Of a stretch of 64,000 nucleotides of DNA, positions 18,271 through 26,221 are shown in pieces. Under the pieces are notes generated by a model. That model saw nothing but the letters and a program-made list of their open reading frames with translations. It made no database searches and was not told where the DNA came from. The DNA lies in NCBI GenBank assembly GCA_905233425.1, contig CAJOEC010000001.1:1-64000 (forward strand). Reading direction: 5' to 3'. Numbering within the stretch: the first letter of the stretch is position 1; each line of letters starts with the position of its first letter. Both the position numbers and the translations under genes were made by a program. Source of the DNA: an uncultured Prevotella sp. (lineage in GTDB: Bacteria > Bacteroidota > Bacteroidia > Bacteroidales > Bacteroidaceae).

Positions 18271-18699
18271 TTAAGCGTTTTTGTCATAGTCACGTCTCAC
18301 AACAAACTTAGTCTTCACAGGCAGCTTCTGTGCTCCGAGGCGCAGAGCTTCCTTTGCCACGTCGAAGGGCACACCCTCGACCTCGAAGAGGATTCTTCCC
18401 GGTGTGACAGGTGCTACCCATCCTGCGGGGTCACCCTTACCTTTACCCATTCGCACGTCAGCGGGCTTGCGGGTAATGGGTTTGTCGGGGAAGATGCGTA
18501 TCCACACCTGACCTTCACGGTTCATGTAACGGTTGATGGCCACACGGGCGGCCTCAATCTGACGGCTGTCAATCCACTTGGCATCCAATGTCTTGATGCC
18601 GAAAGAGCCGAAGGCCAGCGTTGTGCCACGGTGGGCGTCGCCTTTGTTGCCGCGCCCGTCCTGTGGTCTTCTATATCTTACTCTCTTAGGCTGTAACAT
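18271..18699 (-). CDS. rplP: 50S ribosomal protein L16
   Basis: 142 residues; organises the A-site and elongation factor region of the 50S. Conserved phrases are [35 protein letters not shown] and [16 protein letters not shown]. It lies 14 bases after rpsC. Confidence 0.98.
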   Translation of the reverse strand: MLQPKRVRYRRPQDGRGNKGDAHRGTTLAFGSFGIKTLDAKWIDSRQIEAARVAINRYMNREGQVWIRIFPDKPITRKPADVRMGKGKGDPAGWVAPVTPGRILFEVEGVPFDVAKEALRLGAQKLPVKTKFVVRRDYDKNA

Positions 18700-18713
18700 G
18701 ATAATTTGTCTTT

Positions 18714-19481
18714 TTATCGGTTATTTCTTCTTCTGTCACCGCGTTCCGGGCGCTCGCTGCGCTCGTTGCGGTCTCCGCGGAATCGGCGTCCACCGTCCCT
18801 GTTGCCACTGCGCATGCCTGGCTTGTCCTGCGAGAAGTTAGGTGCGAGGTCCACCTTTCCATATACTTCCCCACGGCAAATCCAAACCTTGATGCCCAGC
18901 AGTCCCACCTTGGTGAGAGCCTCAGCCTGGCAGAAATCGATGTCGGCACGGAAGGTGTGCAACGGTGTGCGACCTTCTTTGAGCATCTCGCTTCGAGCGA
19001 TTTCTGCACCGTTGAGACGACCGGAGATCTGTACCTTTATACCTTCAGCTCCGGCACGCATGGTGTTCTGGATGGCCTGCTTGATGGCACGGCGGTATGC
19101 TATCTTGCCCTCAATCTGGCGAGCGATGTTCGTGGCAACGATAGTGGCGTCGAGTTCCGGCCGCTTCACTTCATAGATATTAATCTGTACGTCCTTGTCG
19201 AAGAGCTTCTTCAGCTCGTCCTTGAGGTTGTCCACATCCTGTCCGCCCTTGCCGATGACGAATCCCGGGCGTGCGGTACAAATGGTGATGGTGACCAGCT
19301 TCAGAGTGCGCTCAATGACAATCTTCGACACGCTGGCCTTAGCCAGACGCTCGTTGAGGTACTTGCGAATCTTCTGGTCCTCCACGAGGTTGTCGCCGAA
19401 GTTCTTGCCTCCGAACCAATTTGAATCCCAACCTTTAACAATACCCAGACGGTTGCTAATTGGATTAACTTTCTGTCCCAT
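18714..19481 (-). CDS. rpsC: 30S ribosomal protein S3
   Basis: 255 residues; mRNA entry-channel protein. It has a KH domain around 45-110 ([18 protein letters not shown], the GxxG loop) and the S3 C-terminal domain ([17 protein letters not shown]). After about residue 222 there is an Arg/Gly/Asp-rich tail, roughly 30 residues, longer than in E. coli. Two bases separate it from rplV. Confidence 0.98.
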   Translation of the reverse strand: MGQKVNPISNRLGIVKGWDSNWFGGKNFGDNLVEDQKIRKYLNERLAKASVSKIVIERTLKLVTITICTARPGFVIGKGGQDVDNLKDELKKLFDKDVQINIYEVKRPELDATIVATNIARQIEGKIAYRRAIKQAIQNTMRAGAEGIKVQISGRLNGAEIARSEMLKEGRTPLHTFRADIDFCQAEALTKVGLLGIKVWICRGEVYGKVDLAPNFSQDKPGMRSGNRDGGRRFRGDRNERSERPERGDRRRNNR

Positions 19482-19483
19482 AC

Positions 19484-19891
19484 TTATTCTTTTTCGTCAT
19501 TTGTTTTTGCATCAACGAACAGTGTGACATGGTTCGAGCGCTTGCGAATGCGGTAGCCACGTCCCTGCGGTGCGGGTCTCATTCTCTTCAGGGTCACGCC
19601 CTCGTCAACGAAGACGCGTGTGATGAACAGCTCGCCGGCCTCGGCCTTGCGGTCGTTCTTCTGCTCCCAGTTATTGATGGCCGAGCGGAGCAGCTTCTCC
19701 ACGTCGGCAGCAGCGGCCTTCTTCGAGAAATGAAGCACGCCAAGGGCGCGGTTCACCTCCATGCCACGTATCATGTCTACGACATAGCGCATCTTACGCG
19801 GTGACGAAGGGCAGCCTTTCAGCTTTGCAAAATACTGTGTCTTAAGAGCTGCTTTCCTTTCTTCAGCCTTAATATGTTTTCTTGCTCCCAT
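19484..19891 (-). CDS. rplV: 50S ribosomal protein L22
   Basis: 135 residues; lines the exit tunnel with its beta-hairpin. Motifs are [19 protein letters not shown] and [20 protein letters not shown]. The spacer upstream (19892-19939) consists of AATTCTT/GATTCTA-type heptamers. Confidence 0.98.
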   Translation of the reverse strand: MGARKHIKAEERKAALKTQYFAKLKGCPSSPRKMRYVVDMIRGMEVNRALGVLHFSKKAAAADVEKLLRSAINNWEQKNDRKAEAGELFITRVFVDEGVTLKRMRPAPQGRGYRIRKRSNHVTLFVDAKTNDEKE

Positions 19892-19893
19892 TG

Positions 19894-19927
19894 TTAATTC
19901 TTGATTCTAAATTCTTAATTCTTGATT
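19894..19927. repeat. degenerate heptamer array between rpsS and rplV
   Basis: Units of the form AATTCTT, GATTCTA, AATTCTT, AATTCTT, GATT follow each other in 7-base steps. It is the third ribosomal spacer in this cluster showing a 7-base period. Confidence 0.6.
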
Positions 19928-19939
19928 ATCCCTGGGGCA

Positions 19940-20206
19940 TTACTTCTTGTTACCGGCGTGGCCACCGAAGCGACGTGTGGGTGCAAACTCACCGAGCTTA
20001 TGGCCTACCATGTTCTCAGTAATGTAAACAGGGATGAATTTGTTTCCGTTATGTACTGCAACAGTGTGTCCCACGAAATCGGGGGAAATCATTGATGCCC
20101 TGGCCCAGGTCTTCACGACGTTTTTCTTGCCGCTCTCATTCATGGCGAGAACTTTCTTCTCGAGAGAGACGTTGATGTACGGACCTTTCTTTAATGAACG
20201 ACTCAT
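19940..20206 (-). CDS. rpsS: 30S ribosomal protein S19
   Basis: 88 residues; head protein near the A site. It begins [19 protein letters not shown] and carries the conserved [20 protein letters not shown] and [12 protein letters not shown]. 23 bases after rplB. Confidence 0.98.
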   Translation of the reverse strand: MSRSLKKGPYINVSLEKKVLAMNESGKKNVVKTWARASMISPDFVGHTVAVHNGNKFIPVYITENMVGHKLGEFAPTRRFGGHAGNKK

Positions 20207-20229
20207 AATCTTACTCTTGTTTACATTAA

Positions 20230-21057
20230 TTACTTCTTGTTAGCTCTTTCAATGATGTACTTGTTCGAAAGCTTCTTCGGAGCGCGTGTCTTCAGACCCT
20301 TTGCGTACAAGCCCTTGCGTGAGCGCGGATGTCCGCCGCTCTGGCGTCCTTCACCACCACCCATCGGGTGATCATGCGGGTTCATCACAACACCGCGGTT
20401 GTGCGGGCGGCGTCCCAGCCAGCGTGAGCGACCGGCCTTACCCGACTGCTCCAGAGCGTGGTCTGAGTTGCCTACGGCACCCACGGTAGCCTTACAAGCA
20501 GAGAGCACCTTGCGAGTCTCGCCCGAAGGGAGCTTGATCACGCAGTAGGCTCCCTCACGAGAAGTCAACTGAGCAAAATTACCAGCCGAACGGACAAGCA
20601 GTGCACCCTGGCCGGGACGGAGCTCGATGTTGTGAATCACCGTACCCACAGGGATGTTTGCCAGCGGAAGGGAGTTACCGACCTCAGGAGCTGCCTCAGC
20701 GCCCGACATCAGTGTTGTGCCTACCTCCAGTCCATTGGGAGCAATAATGTAGCGTTTTTCACCATCTGCATAGAAGAGAAGAGCAATGCGAGCCGAGCGG
20801 TTCGGGTCGTACTCGATTGTCTTCACCACAGCAGGAACACCATCTTTCTCTCGTTTGAAATCGATGATACGATACTTCTTCTTGTGGCCGCCGCCCATGT
20901 AGCGGACAGTCATCTTACCGGTGTTGTTTCGGCCGCCGGTAGAACGTTTGCCGTAAACGAGAGACTTCTCTGGCACGGATGCAGTAATGTCCTCGAACGT
21001 GCCAATAATCTTGTGCCTTTGGCCCGGTGTTACGGGCTTTAATTTACGTACTGCCAT
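20230..21057 (-). CDS. rplB: 50S ribosomal protein L2
   Basis: 275 residues; needed for subunit joining and peptidyl transfer. The OB-fold and SH3-like core includes GSRGRNN-equivalent [17 protein letters not shown]. The peptidyl-transferase-facing region is [19 protein letters not shown] with the conserved histidine in MGGGEG context. Six bases after rplW. Confidence 0.98.
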   Translation of the reverse strand: MAVRKLKPVTPGQRHKIIGTFEDITASVPEKSLVYGKRSTGGRNNTGKMTVRYMGGGHKKKYRIIDFKREKDGVPAVVKTIEYDPNRSARIALLFYADGEKRYIIAPNGLEVGTTLMSGAEAAPEVGNSLPLANIPVGTVIHNIELRPGQGALLVRSAGNFAQLTSREGAYCVIKLPSGETRKVLSACKATVGAVGNSDHALEQSGKAGRSRWLGRRPHNRGVVMNPHDHPMGGGEGRQSGGHPRSRKGLYAKGLKTRAPKKLSNKYIIERANKK

Positions 21058-21063
21058 TTCTGT

Positions 21064-21363
21064 TTATACTTCGATATTGCTGTAAATGTCAATTTCCTCA
21101 CCCTCCTTCAGAGTGATGATAGCCTTTTTGTATGCGCTCTTCTGCCCTTTCACAAGGCCGGCCTTGGTGTAGCGGCGGCTGCGCTTGCCAGCGTAGCGCA
21201 CGGTGTTCACATCCTCGACGGTCACGTTGAAAGTGCTCTCCACCTCCTTCTTGATCTCTACCTTGTTAGCATCGGGACGCACAATGAAGCCGTACACATT
21301 GGGGCGCTTCTCCGTAATCTTGGTCATCTTCTCGGTGACCAGTGGTTTGATGATAAATGCCAT
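21064..21363 (-). CDS. rplW: 50S ribosomal protein L23
   Basis: 99 residues; exit-tunnel rim protein and docking point of trigger factor. Motifs are IIKPLVTEKMTKI, YGFIVRPDANKVEIKKEVES and VEDVNTVRYAGK. The spacer to rplD (35 bases) holds TTTACGA heptamers. Confidence 0.98.
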   Translation of the reverse strand: MAFIIKPLVTEKMTKITEKRPNVYGFIVRPDANKVEIKKEVESTFNVTVEDVNTVRYAGKRSRRYTKAGLVKGQKSAYKKAIITLKEGEEIDIYSNIEV

Positions 21364-21368
21364 TTTTA

Positions 21369-21382
21369 TTTACGATTTACGA
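21369..21382. repeat. TTTACGA heptamers between rplD and rplW
   Basis: Two perfect TTTACGA copies followed by the near-copies TTTACCT and TTTTACGA. They are identical in unit to the array at 15037-15064, six kilobases away. Confidence 0.8.
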
Positions 21383-21398
21383 TTTACCTTTTTACGAT

Positions 21399-22025
21399 TT
21401 AACCCAGTATGCCGTCGATTGCCTCAAGCGACTTCTCGGTGATAACGAGCACGTCGGCGTCGAGAATCTTGTACGTGTTCACCTTTGTTGCCTCGATAAC
21501 ATCTGCACGCTGCAGATTACGAGCCGACAAATATACGTTTTTATTTGCGTCTGGCAAAACAAAGAGCAGTTTCTTACCGTCGACTTTAAGATTTTTAGCA
21601 ATATTTACCATTTCTTTTGTCTTCGGAGCGTCAAAGCTGAAGTCCTCAAGCACGAGGATGCCGTCCTCCTGGGCCTTGTAGGTCAGGGCCGACTTGCGGG
21701 CGAGCTGCTTCACCTTCTTGTTGAGCTTGAACGAGTAGTCGCGGGGCTTCGGACCGAACACACGGCCACCACCGCGCAGCAGGGGCGAGTTGATGTCGCC
21801 ATGACGTGCGCCGCCGCCACCCTTCTGGCGTCCGAGCTTGCGAGTGGAACCGCTGATTTCGCTGCGCTCCTTGCTCTTGGCATTGCCCTGGCGCTGGTTG
21901 GCCATATACTGCTTCACGTCGAGATAAATCACATGGTCATTGGGTTCAATCCCGAAGATAGCCTCATTGAGGGTTACCTTCCTACCGGTCGGCTGACCGT
22001 TTGTCTTCAATACATTCAGTTCCAT
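21399..22025 (-). CDS. rplD: 50S ribosomal protein L4
   Basis: 208 residues; tunnel protein that in E. coli also represses the S10 operon. The extended loop (about 45-100, [19 protein letters not shown]) and the core [19 protein letters not shown] are clear. It lies 3 bases after rplC. Autoregulation through the long leader upstream of rplC is conceivable but not shown. Confidence 0.98.
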   Translation of the reverse strand: MELNVLKTNGQPTGRKVTLNEAIFGIEPNDHVIYLDVKQYMANQRQGNAKSKERSEISGSTRKLGRQKGGGGARHGDINSPLLRGGGRVFGPKPRDYSFKLNKKVKQLARKSALTYKAQEDGILVLEDFSFDAPKTKEMVNIAKNLKVDGKKLLFVLPDANKNVYLSARNLQRADVIEATKVNTYKILDADVLVITEKSLEAIDGILG

Positions 22026-22028
22026 AGC

Positions 22029-22643
22029 TTACTTCTTGATTAAGAGGGTTGAACCTTTGCATCCGGCAACACTGCCCTTGATGAGCAGGAGGTTGTGCTC
22101 GGGGATGACCTTTAACACTTTCAGGTTCTGGGTCGTCACACGGTCGCCACCCATCTGGCCACCCATGCGCATTCCCTTGAACACCTGTGCGGGATACGAA
22201 CATGCACCGATAGAACCGGGCTTGCGCAGACGGTCGTCCTGACCGTGGGTGCTCTGCCCTACTCCACCGAAGCCATGGCGCTTCACAACGCCCTGGAATC
22301 CCTTACCTTTCGAGGTACCGACAACGTCGACAAACTCGGCATCGGCAAAAACCTCTACGGTGATGGTATCACCAAGGTTGTAGTCCTCGTCAAACTTGAA
22401 CTCGGCCAAGTGGGCCTTTGGTGTCGTACCGGCCTTCTTGAACACACCCATCATGGGCTTAGAAGTGTTCTTCTCCTTTGCCTCGCCAAAACCCAGCTGG
22501 ACGGCCTTGTAGCCGTCCTTCTCGACAGTCTTGACCTGTGTCACGACACAAGGACCACATTCGATAACAGTGCAAGGCACATTCTTGCCCTCAGCACTGA
22601 AAACGGATGTCATTCCGATTTTTCTTCCAATCAATCCTGGCAT
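22029..22643 (-). CDS. rplC: 50S ribosomal protein L3
   Basis: 204 residues; starts 23S rRNA folding. It begins [19 protein letters not shown] and contains [19 protein letters not shown] and [17 protein letters not shown]. It is the first gene of the cluster here: rpsJ, which normally precedes rplC, is not found, and the upstream gene is an unrelated acetyltransferase. Transcription likely starts near 22850, giving a leader of about 200 bases. Confidence 0.98.
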   Translation of the reverse strand: MPGLIGRKIGMTSVFSAEGKNVPCTVIECGPCVVTQVKTVEKDGYKAVQLGFGEAKEKNTSKPMMGVFKKAGTTPKAHLAEFKFDEDYNLGDTITVEVFADAEFVDVVGTSKGKGFQGVVKRHGFGGVGQSTHGQDDRLRKPGSIGACSYPAQVFKGMRMGGQMGGDRVTTQNLKVLKVIPEHNLLLIKGSVAGCKGSTLLIKK

Positions 22644-22855
22644 TTCAGTTTTTGTTGTTTAATGTAATAATATAAATAATGTGTAACTTTTGCTTTTTAA
22701 GTGACATCTTGCATGGCGCAGACAACTAACACACTTAAAAAAAGAGATGCAGTCTATTCCTATTCAGGGGGCTTCTAATCGTTCAGAAAAGCCTTAAACC
22801 GCTCTTTTTCAGCATATTGATAGCCTAAAGCCAGCGCAATACCACTTTTGCGGGT
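22644..22855 (-). promoter_or_regulatory. long 5' leader of the ribosomal operon
   Basis: About 200 untranslated bases between the promoter and the rplC ATG. They contain a stretch of seven T on the minus strand near 22738 and a short in-frame peptide of no known family. It could host attenuation or L4-type autoregulation; no defined fold is recognised. Confidence 0.4.
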
Positions 22856-22887
22856 GCAAAGGTAGTAATAAATTGTGAGAAACACAA
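22856..22887 (-). promoter_or_regulatory. promoter of the rplC-led operon
   Basis: On the minus strand TTG (complement of 22885-22887), a 20-base spacer and TACCTTTGC (complement of 22856-22864) match the Bacteroidota consensus fully. This is the only strong promoter upstream of rplC. Confidence 0.8.
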
Positions 22888-22965
22888 CATACTGCACCCT
22901 GAAAATAACTTTATTTAACTGATTTATGATTATTTTAAAGACCCACCACCATTCAGACAGCCTCG

Positions 22966-23574
22966 TCAATCGCTTTCTACATCGTATATCCTCTCCTTTT
23001 CAAAGAGAGTCATGAACATACGCAGTGTGTCCTTGTAAGGCTTTTTCACTTCATTGGCAGTGAAGCCGCAACGCTCGTAAAAGCCAACAGCGCTGTACTC
23101 CCTTGTGGCGAGAGCCTCGACCGTGAGGAACTGGCAGCCGGCGAGTGTCTGTCTTCTGGCCAAGTCCTTAATCTGCTTGACAAGAAAATCACCAATATGC
23201 TTTCCCCTCCATTTCTTCTGTACTGCCAAATAGGCAATGTCCATGGCTGGATAACGGGGCTTGGCATAAAATGTCTCCTCGTAATTCCAGTCCACATCGG
23301 GAATACCCGTCATGGCGATTCCTGTCTGTAGTTCTTCCTTGTCATCGGTGTCAAGGTCAAGAGAATCGAAACTCAGTGCAAAGACAGCAACCAACTCTTC
23401 TCCATGAGTCACTGAATACGCCTGGCAGAAATGGTTCTCGACGCTCAGGCGGAAATCGCCACGGATGAAATTGTCCATAGACTCAACACCAGAACAGAAA
23501 TCTTGAAGGACTTGAAAATCCTTCAAAATCCTTATGTGCAATTCACTATGGAATGAAGTTATTCCGTTTCCCAT
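22966..23574 (-). CDS. GNAT-family N-acetyltransferase
   Basis: 202-residue cytosolic enzyme expected to transfer acetyl from acetyl-CoA. The N-terminal region is followed by the GNAT core: DIAYLAVQKKWRGKHIGDFL (acetyl-CoA loop, Q/RxxGxG/A-like) near 112-131 and TREYSAVGFYERCGF near 162-176. The late ...TLRMFM strand pattern recalls TacT-like toxin acetyltransferases, but this is a resemblance only. Its start overlaps the preceding 56-codon gene by 16 bases, as in toxin-antitoxin pairs, and both share a promoter nearly identical to that of the next module. The substrate is unknown. Confidence 0.85.
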   Translation of the reverse strand: MGNGITSFHSELHIRILKDFQVLQDFCSGVESMDNFIRGDFRLSVENHFCQAYSVTHGEELVAVFALSFDSLDLDTDDKEELQTGIAMTGIPDVDWNYEETFYAKPRYPAMDIAYLAVQKKWRGKHIGDFLVKQIKDLARRQTLAGCQFLTVEALATREYSAVGFYERCGFTANEVKKPYKDTLRMFMTLFEKERIYDVESD

Positions 23575-23729
23575 ACAGCTGTCCAGTATTTCTCGCTCTC
23601 TTTCAGCCTACGGCGTGCCTCTTTTTCTTTTTCAGTCAAGTTCCCAGTCATTGCACGCCAAAGAGCAGCCCGAATCTCACGTGAGAACTCCGGGGTGATG
23701 GGTTCGCGTGGTGAATATACTCCTAACAT
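23559..23729 (-). CDS. 56-residue protein upstream of the GNAT gene
   Basis: A short gene with the purine-rich AGGAGGAAAG 5 bases before its ATG and the sequence MLGVYSPREPITPEFSREIR... ending KYWTAVWETE. It is highly charged and probably helical, with no family recognised. It overlaps the acetyltransferase start by 16 bases and follows a clear promoter, so it is very probably translated. By position it would be the antitoxin or partner of the GNAT protein; that is inference. Confidence 0.7.
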   Translation of the reverse strand: MLGVYSPREPITPEFSREIRAALWRAMTGNLTEKEKEARRRLKESEKYWTAVWETE

Positions 23730-23780
23730 AGCACTTTCCTCCTTTGTTTATTAATAATGTTAAAGCGATGCCCTTCTACG

Positions 23781-23860
23781 GACACGGTGCAAAGATACGC
23801 ACTTTCCTCGACGTGACCAAATAATTTGGGGAAAAAGTGAAGAAGATGGCGAAAAAAGGT
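23781..23860 (-). promoter_or_regulatory. promoter/operator copy A
   Basis: On the minus strand TTTG, a 20-base spacer and TATCTTTGC (complement of 23789-23797) form a full promoter. CCAAATAATTTGG, a 13-base palindrome at about 23818-23830, overlaps the -33 element and looks like an operator. The whole 80-base block is repeated with few changes at 24441-24520. Confidence 0.8.
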
Positions 23861-23878
23861 ATCTGAAGATGCCTTTTA

Positions 23879-24190
23879 CTATAAGAATAACCTCATGTTG
23901 TCGGGATCCTGCTTCACATCCCAAAACGTAACAATTTGGATATGCTCTTCATCGACAACTTTGTAAATCATCTTGAATCGCTTGTTGAGCAAGATGAACC
24001 TGTATTCTCCTTCTTCGTCTGCAAGTGCTGGCTCAAGAGAGCCATAGCGTGCCGACCATTCTATGTTTTTCAAAGAAGAAACTATCTTGTCACGTAGTTT
24101 GCGGAATGCCTTTTCGCCAAACAGGCTTCGCGAATCAGAAAGAATGGCATCGGCCATGAACAGAGCATTCTCGGAAAAAACGATTTCCAT
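23879..24190 (-). CDS. RelE/ParE-family toxin-like protein
   Basis: 103 residues with the RelE/ParE fold pattern: an N-terminal strand MEIVFSENA, helices over 15-50, then strands EYRFILLNKRFKMIYKVVD and IQIVTFWDVKQDP. This end (FWDxxQDPxxM) is typical of Bacteroidales members of the family. It starts 2 bases after the partner gene's stop. Members act as ribosome-dependent mRNA nucleases or gyrase poisons; which applies cannot be read from the sequence. Confidence 0.85.
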   Translation of the reverse strand: MEIVFSENALFMADAILSDSRSLFGEKAFRKLRDKIVSSLKNIEWSARYGSLEPALADEEGEYRFILLNKRFKMIYKVVDEEHIQIVTFWDVKQDPDNMRLFL

Positions 24191-24192
24191 AG

Positions 24193-24420
24193 CTATAACT
24201 GATAGAAATGTTCTATAGCTTTCTGAACCGTCACATATTGTCCTTTGTCCATCTGCTCCTCACTAATCCTTATCTGAACCTTCAAGTCAGACAAGGTACT
24301 TGGGATAGCGGGATTAGAATAACCAGATGTTTCCCATTCTCCCTCTACGTTGTCGGCAGAAGCAAAAACTGGTACCATTACAGGCTTTTCCCTAAATGAA
24401 CAATTATTAGTTGATGTCAT
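24193..24420 (-). CDS. probable antitoxin of the RelE/ParE-like module
   Basis: 75 residues, start chosen at 24420 (MTSTNNCSFREK) because the promoter at 24449-24457 lies just upstream and excludes the longer frame from 24480. No DNA-binding motif is obvious. The C-terminal part ISEEQMDKGQYVTVQKAIEH could wrap a toxin. Assignment as antitoxin rests on order, spacing of 2 bases to the toxin and size. Confidence 0.7.
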   Translation of the reverse strand: MTSTNNCSFREKPVMVPVFASADNVEGEWETSGYSNPAIPSTLSDLKVQIRISEEQMDKGQYVTVQKAIEHFYQL

Positions 24421-24440
24421 CTTTGAATTCTTTTTTTGTT

Positions 24441-24520
24441 GACACGGTGCAAAGATACGTACTTTCCCCAACATGACCAAATAATTTTGGGGAAAAGTGA
24501 AGAAATGAGTAAAAAAAGAC
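24441..24520 (-). promoter_or_regulatory. promoter/operator copy B
   Basis: Near-identical to the block at 23781-23860: same GACACGGTGCAAAGATACG start, same TTTG/TATCTTTGC promoter on the minus strand, and the palindrome CCAAATAATTTTGG with one extra T. It drives the RelE/ParE-like pair. Confidence 0.8.
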
Positions 24521-24854
24521 GGATAATTTTGTTGTTGTTTTGTAAGGCACTATCCTTTTCAATGGAGATTTCATGGAAAAGCAGACATCGCCAAGGAGCA
24601 AAAATCGGTTCACGGCGGACGCTATGAACAATCACAGCGGCCGCTATGAAGTTTTGTTGCGCCCGCCGTGAATGTTTTTGGCGGCCGCCGTGAACCAGCA
24701 AGGCCAGTCATTCCTCCCGGCAAGGGCAGTCATTCCTCCCATCAAGGCCGGTTCTCTCTACCAGTCTGCTACGGCCAGAAGATGGTGCCAATATCATCCC
24801 TGAATGAAAACGGTTGCTTGCCGCTTGACACGTCCCCCATCTATCAAAATGTGT
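24521..24854. other. gene-free region holding a 22-bp-period array
   Basis: The 330 bases before the galM promoter contain no supported gene. The dominant structure is the array at 24615-24768, listed separately. The remaining flanks show nothing recognisable. Confidence 0.6.
24615..24768. repeat. 22-bp-period mosaic repeat array
   Basis: Seven consecutive 22-base units begin at 24615, 24637, 24659, 24681, 24703, 24725 and 24747. Units 1-4 share GCGGCCGCYRTGAA-type cores. Units 5-6 share CAGTCATTCCTCCC and end in CAAG, like unit 4. Unit 7 is divergent. Because 22 is not a multiple of three and stops occur, the array is not coding. A similar array stands at 56476-56651. Confidence 0.8.
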
Positions 24855-24863
24855 TAATTTTGC
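24855..24863 (+). promoter_or_regulatory. -7 box of the galM promoter
   Basis: TAATTTTGC fits the TAnnTTTGC element and would give a leader of about 105 bases before galM. The nearest TTG (24825-24827) is 27 bases upstream, somewhat too far, so support is moderate. Confidence 0.5.
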
Positions 24864-24974
24864 GCTTGTTATAAATAATAGAATTAAAAAGTTTGGCTGT
24901 CTCGCAAATTATGTGTAATTTTACCCGCAAAATCTAAACAAATCATAAAATCACCAACTTAAAAACACTATTCA

Positions 24975-26159
24975 ATGAGAAATCTTAAAGTATCATTGCT
25001 GGGCATAGGTGCGGCTGCACTCATGCTCGGTGCATGTGCTGGCGGCCAGAACGGTCCCCAGCTGACAGCCTCAGGTCTCGACCAGGCTAAGTTCGACACC
25101 ATCATCGGCGGAGAGGCCGTGAAGCTCTACACGCTGAAAAACGCGAAGGGCATGGAGGTGTGCATAACCAACTATGGCGGCCGTGTGGTCTCGCTCGTCG
25201 TTCCCGACAAGGACGGCAAGCCGACGGACGTGGTGCTCGGCTTCGACAACATCCGCCAGTATGCCGACACGCAGAACACGCCCACTGACTACGGTTCGAG
25301 CGTGGGACGCTATGCCAACCGCATCAACATGGGAAAATTTGTGCTCGACGGCGACACCATCCAGCTGAAGCAGAACGACAAGCACGACGGCGGACGTGAC
25401 CACTGTCTGCACGGCGGCGGCGACACGGGATGGATGAACCGAGTGTACAAGGCTGAGCAAGTCGACCCGCAGACGCTGAAACTGACCATCGTGGCTGAGG
25501 ACGGCGAGAACGGATTCCCCGGAACTGTCACCGCAACGACGACCTACAAGGTGACCGACGACAACACTCTCGACATCGTATGGGAGGCTGAGACCGACAA
25601 GCCGACTATCATCAACCAGACGAACCACAACTACTACAATCTGAGTGGCGACCTTGAGAACCCCGGCTACGACCAGGTGCTCTATGTCAATGCTGACAGC
25701 TTCACCGAAAGCGACGAGAGCTACATGCCTACCGGCGTGATTCTCCCCGTCGAGGGAACTCCCATGGACTTCCGCACTCCTCATGCCGTTGGCGACTCTA
25801 TCCACAGCGAATACTACCAAGTGCAGAACGCCCACGGCTATGACCACAACTGGGTGCTGAACACCGACGGCGACGATACGCAGGTATGCGCCTCGCTCTA
25901 TAGCCCCAAGACTGGCATCTTCATGGAGATGTACACAAACGAGCCGGGCGTGCAGGTCTACAGCGGTAACTTCCAGGGCGTCGGCGGCGAGGAGAACGTC
26001 GTGCGCAAGCTCGGCAAGAAGTACCCCCAGCACGTCTCCGTCTGCTTAGAGAGCCAGAAGTTCCCCGACAGCCCCAACCATCCTGAGTGGAAATCACCGG
26101 TATTGAGGCCGGGCGAGAAATACTATAGCCATGCAGCCTATCATTTCTCAATCAAGTGA
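24975..26159 (+). CDS. galM: aldose 1-epimerase, lipoprotein
   Basis: 394-residue mutarotase interconverting alpha and beta anomers of galactose/glucose. A lipoprotein signal with lipobox LGAC (cysteine at residue 20) predicts export and membrane anchoring, so it likely acts in the periplasm. Family marks are NYGGRVVSL, DHCLHGG (catalytic His), TNHNYYNLSG and CLESQKFPDSPNHP (catalytic Glu). The downstream sodium/sugar symporter suggests joint use of extracellular sugar, interrupted by an Rpn-type gene. Confidence 0.95.
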   Translation: MRNLKVSLLGIGAAALMLGACAGGQNGPQLTASGLDQAKFDTIIGGEAVKLYTLKNAKGMEVCITNYGGRVVSLVVPDKDGKPTDVVLGFDNIRQYADTQNTPTDYGSSVGRYANRINMGKFVLDGDTIQLKQNDKHDGGRDHCLHGGGDTGWMNRVYKAEQVDPQTLKLTIVAEDGENGFPGTVTATTTYKVTDDNTLDIVWEAETDKPTIINQTNHNYYNLSGDLENPGYDQVLYVNADSFTESDESYMPTGVILPVEGTPMDFRTPHAVGDSIHSEYYQVQNAHGYDHNWVLNTDGDDTQVCASLYSPKTGIFMEMYTNEPGVQVYSGNFQGVGGEENVVRKLGKKYPQHVSVCLESQKFPDSPNHPEWKSPVLRPGEKYYSHAAYHFSIK

Positions 26160-26221
26160 CTATAGGTTGATTGACGAATCGTAAAGCAATAAATCAAATC
26201 GTTAATCGGTAAATCTGGTTT

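Noticed and set aside
22775..22969. 64-codon minus-strand frame upstream of rplC
   Set aside because: It spans the promoter of the ribosomal operon and shows no family; at most its 3' part is a leader peptide.
24615..24768. CRISPR array
   Set aside because: Cores and spacers are far too short (22-base period), unit types change, and no cas gene is present.
25071..26033. Long minus-strand open frame opposite galM
   Set aside because: It mirrors the codon bias of galM, has no family resemblance or start context, and galM is unmistakable.
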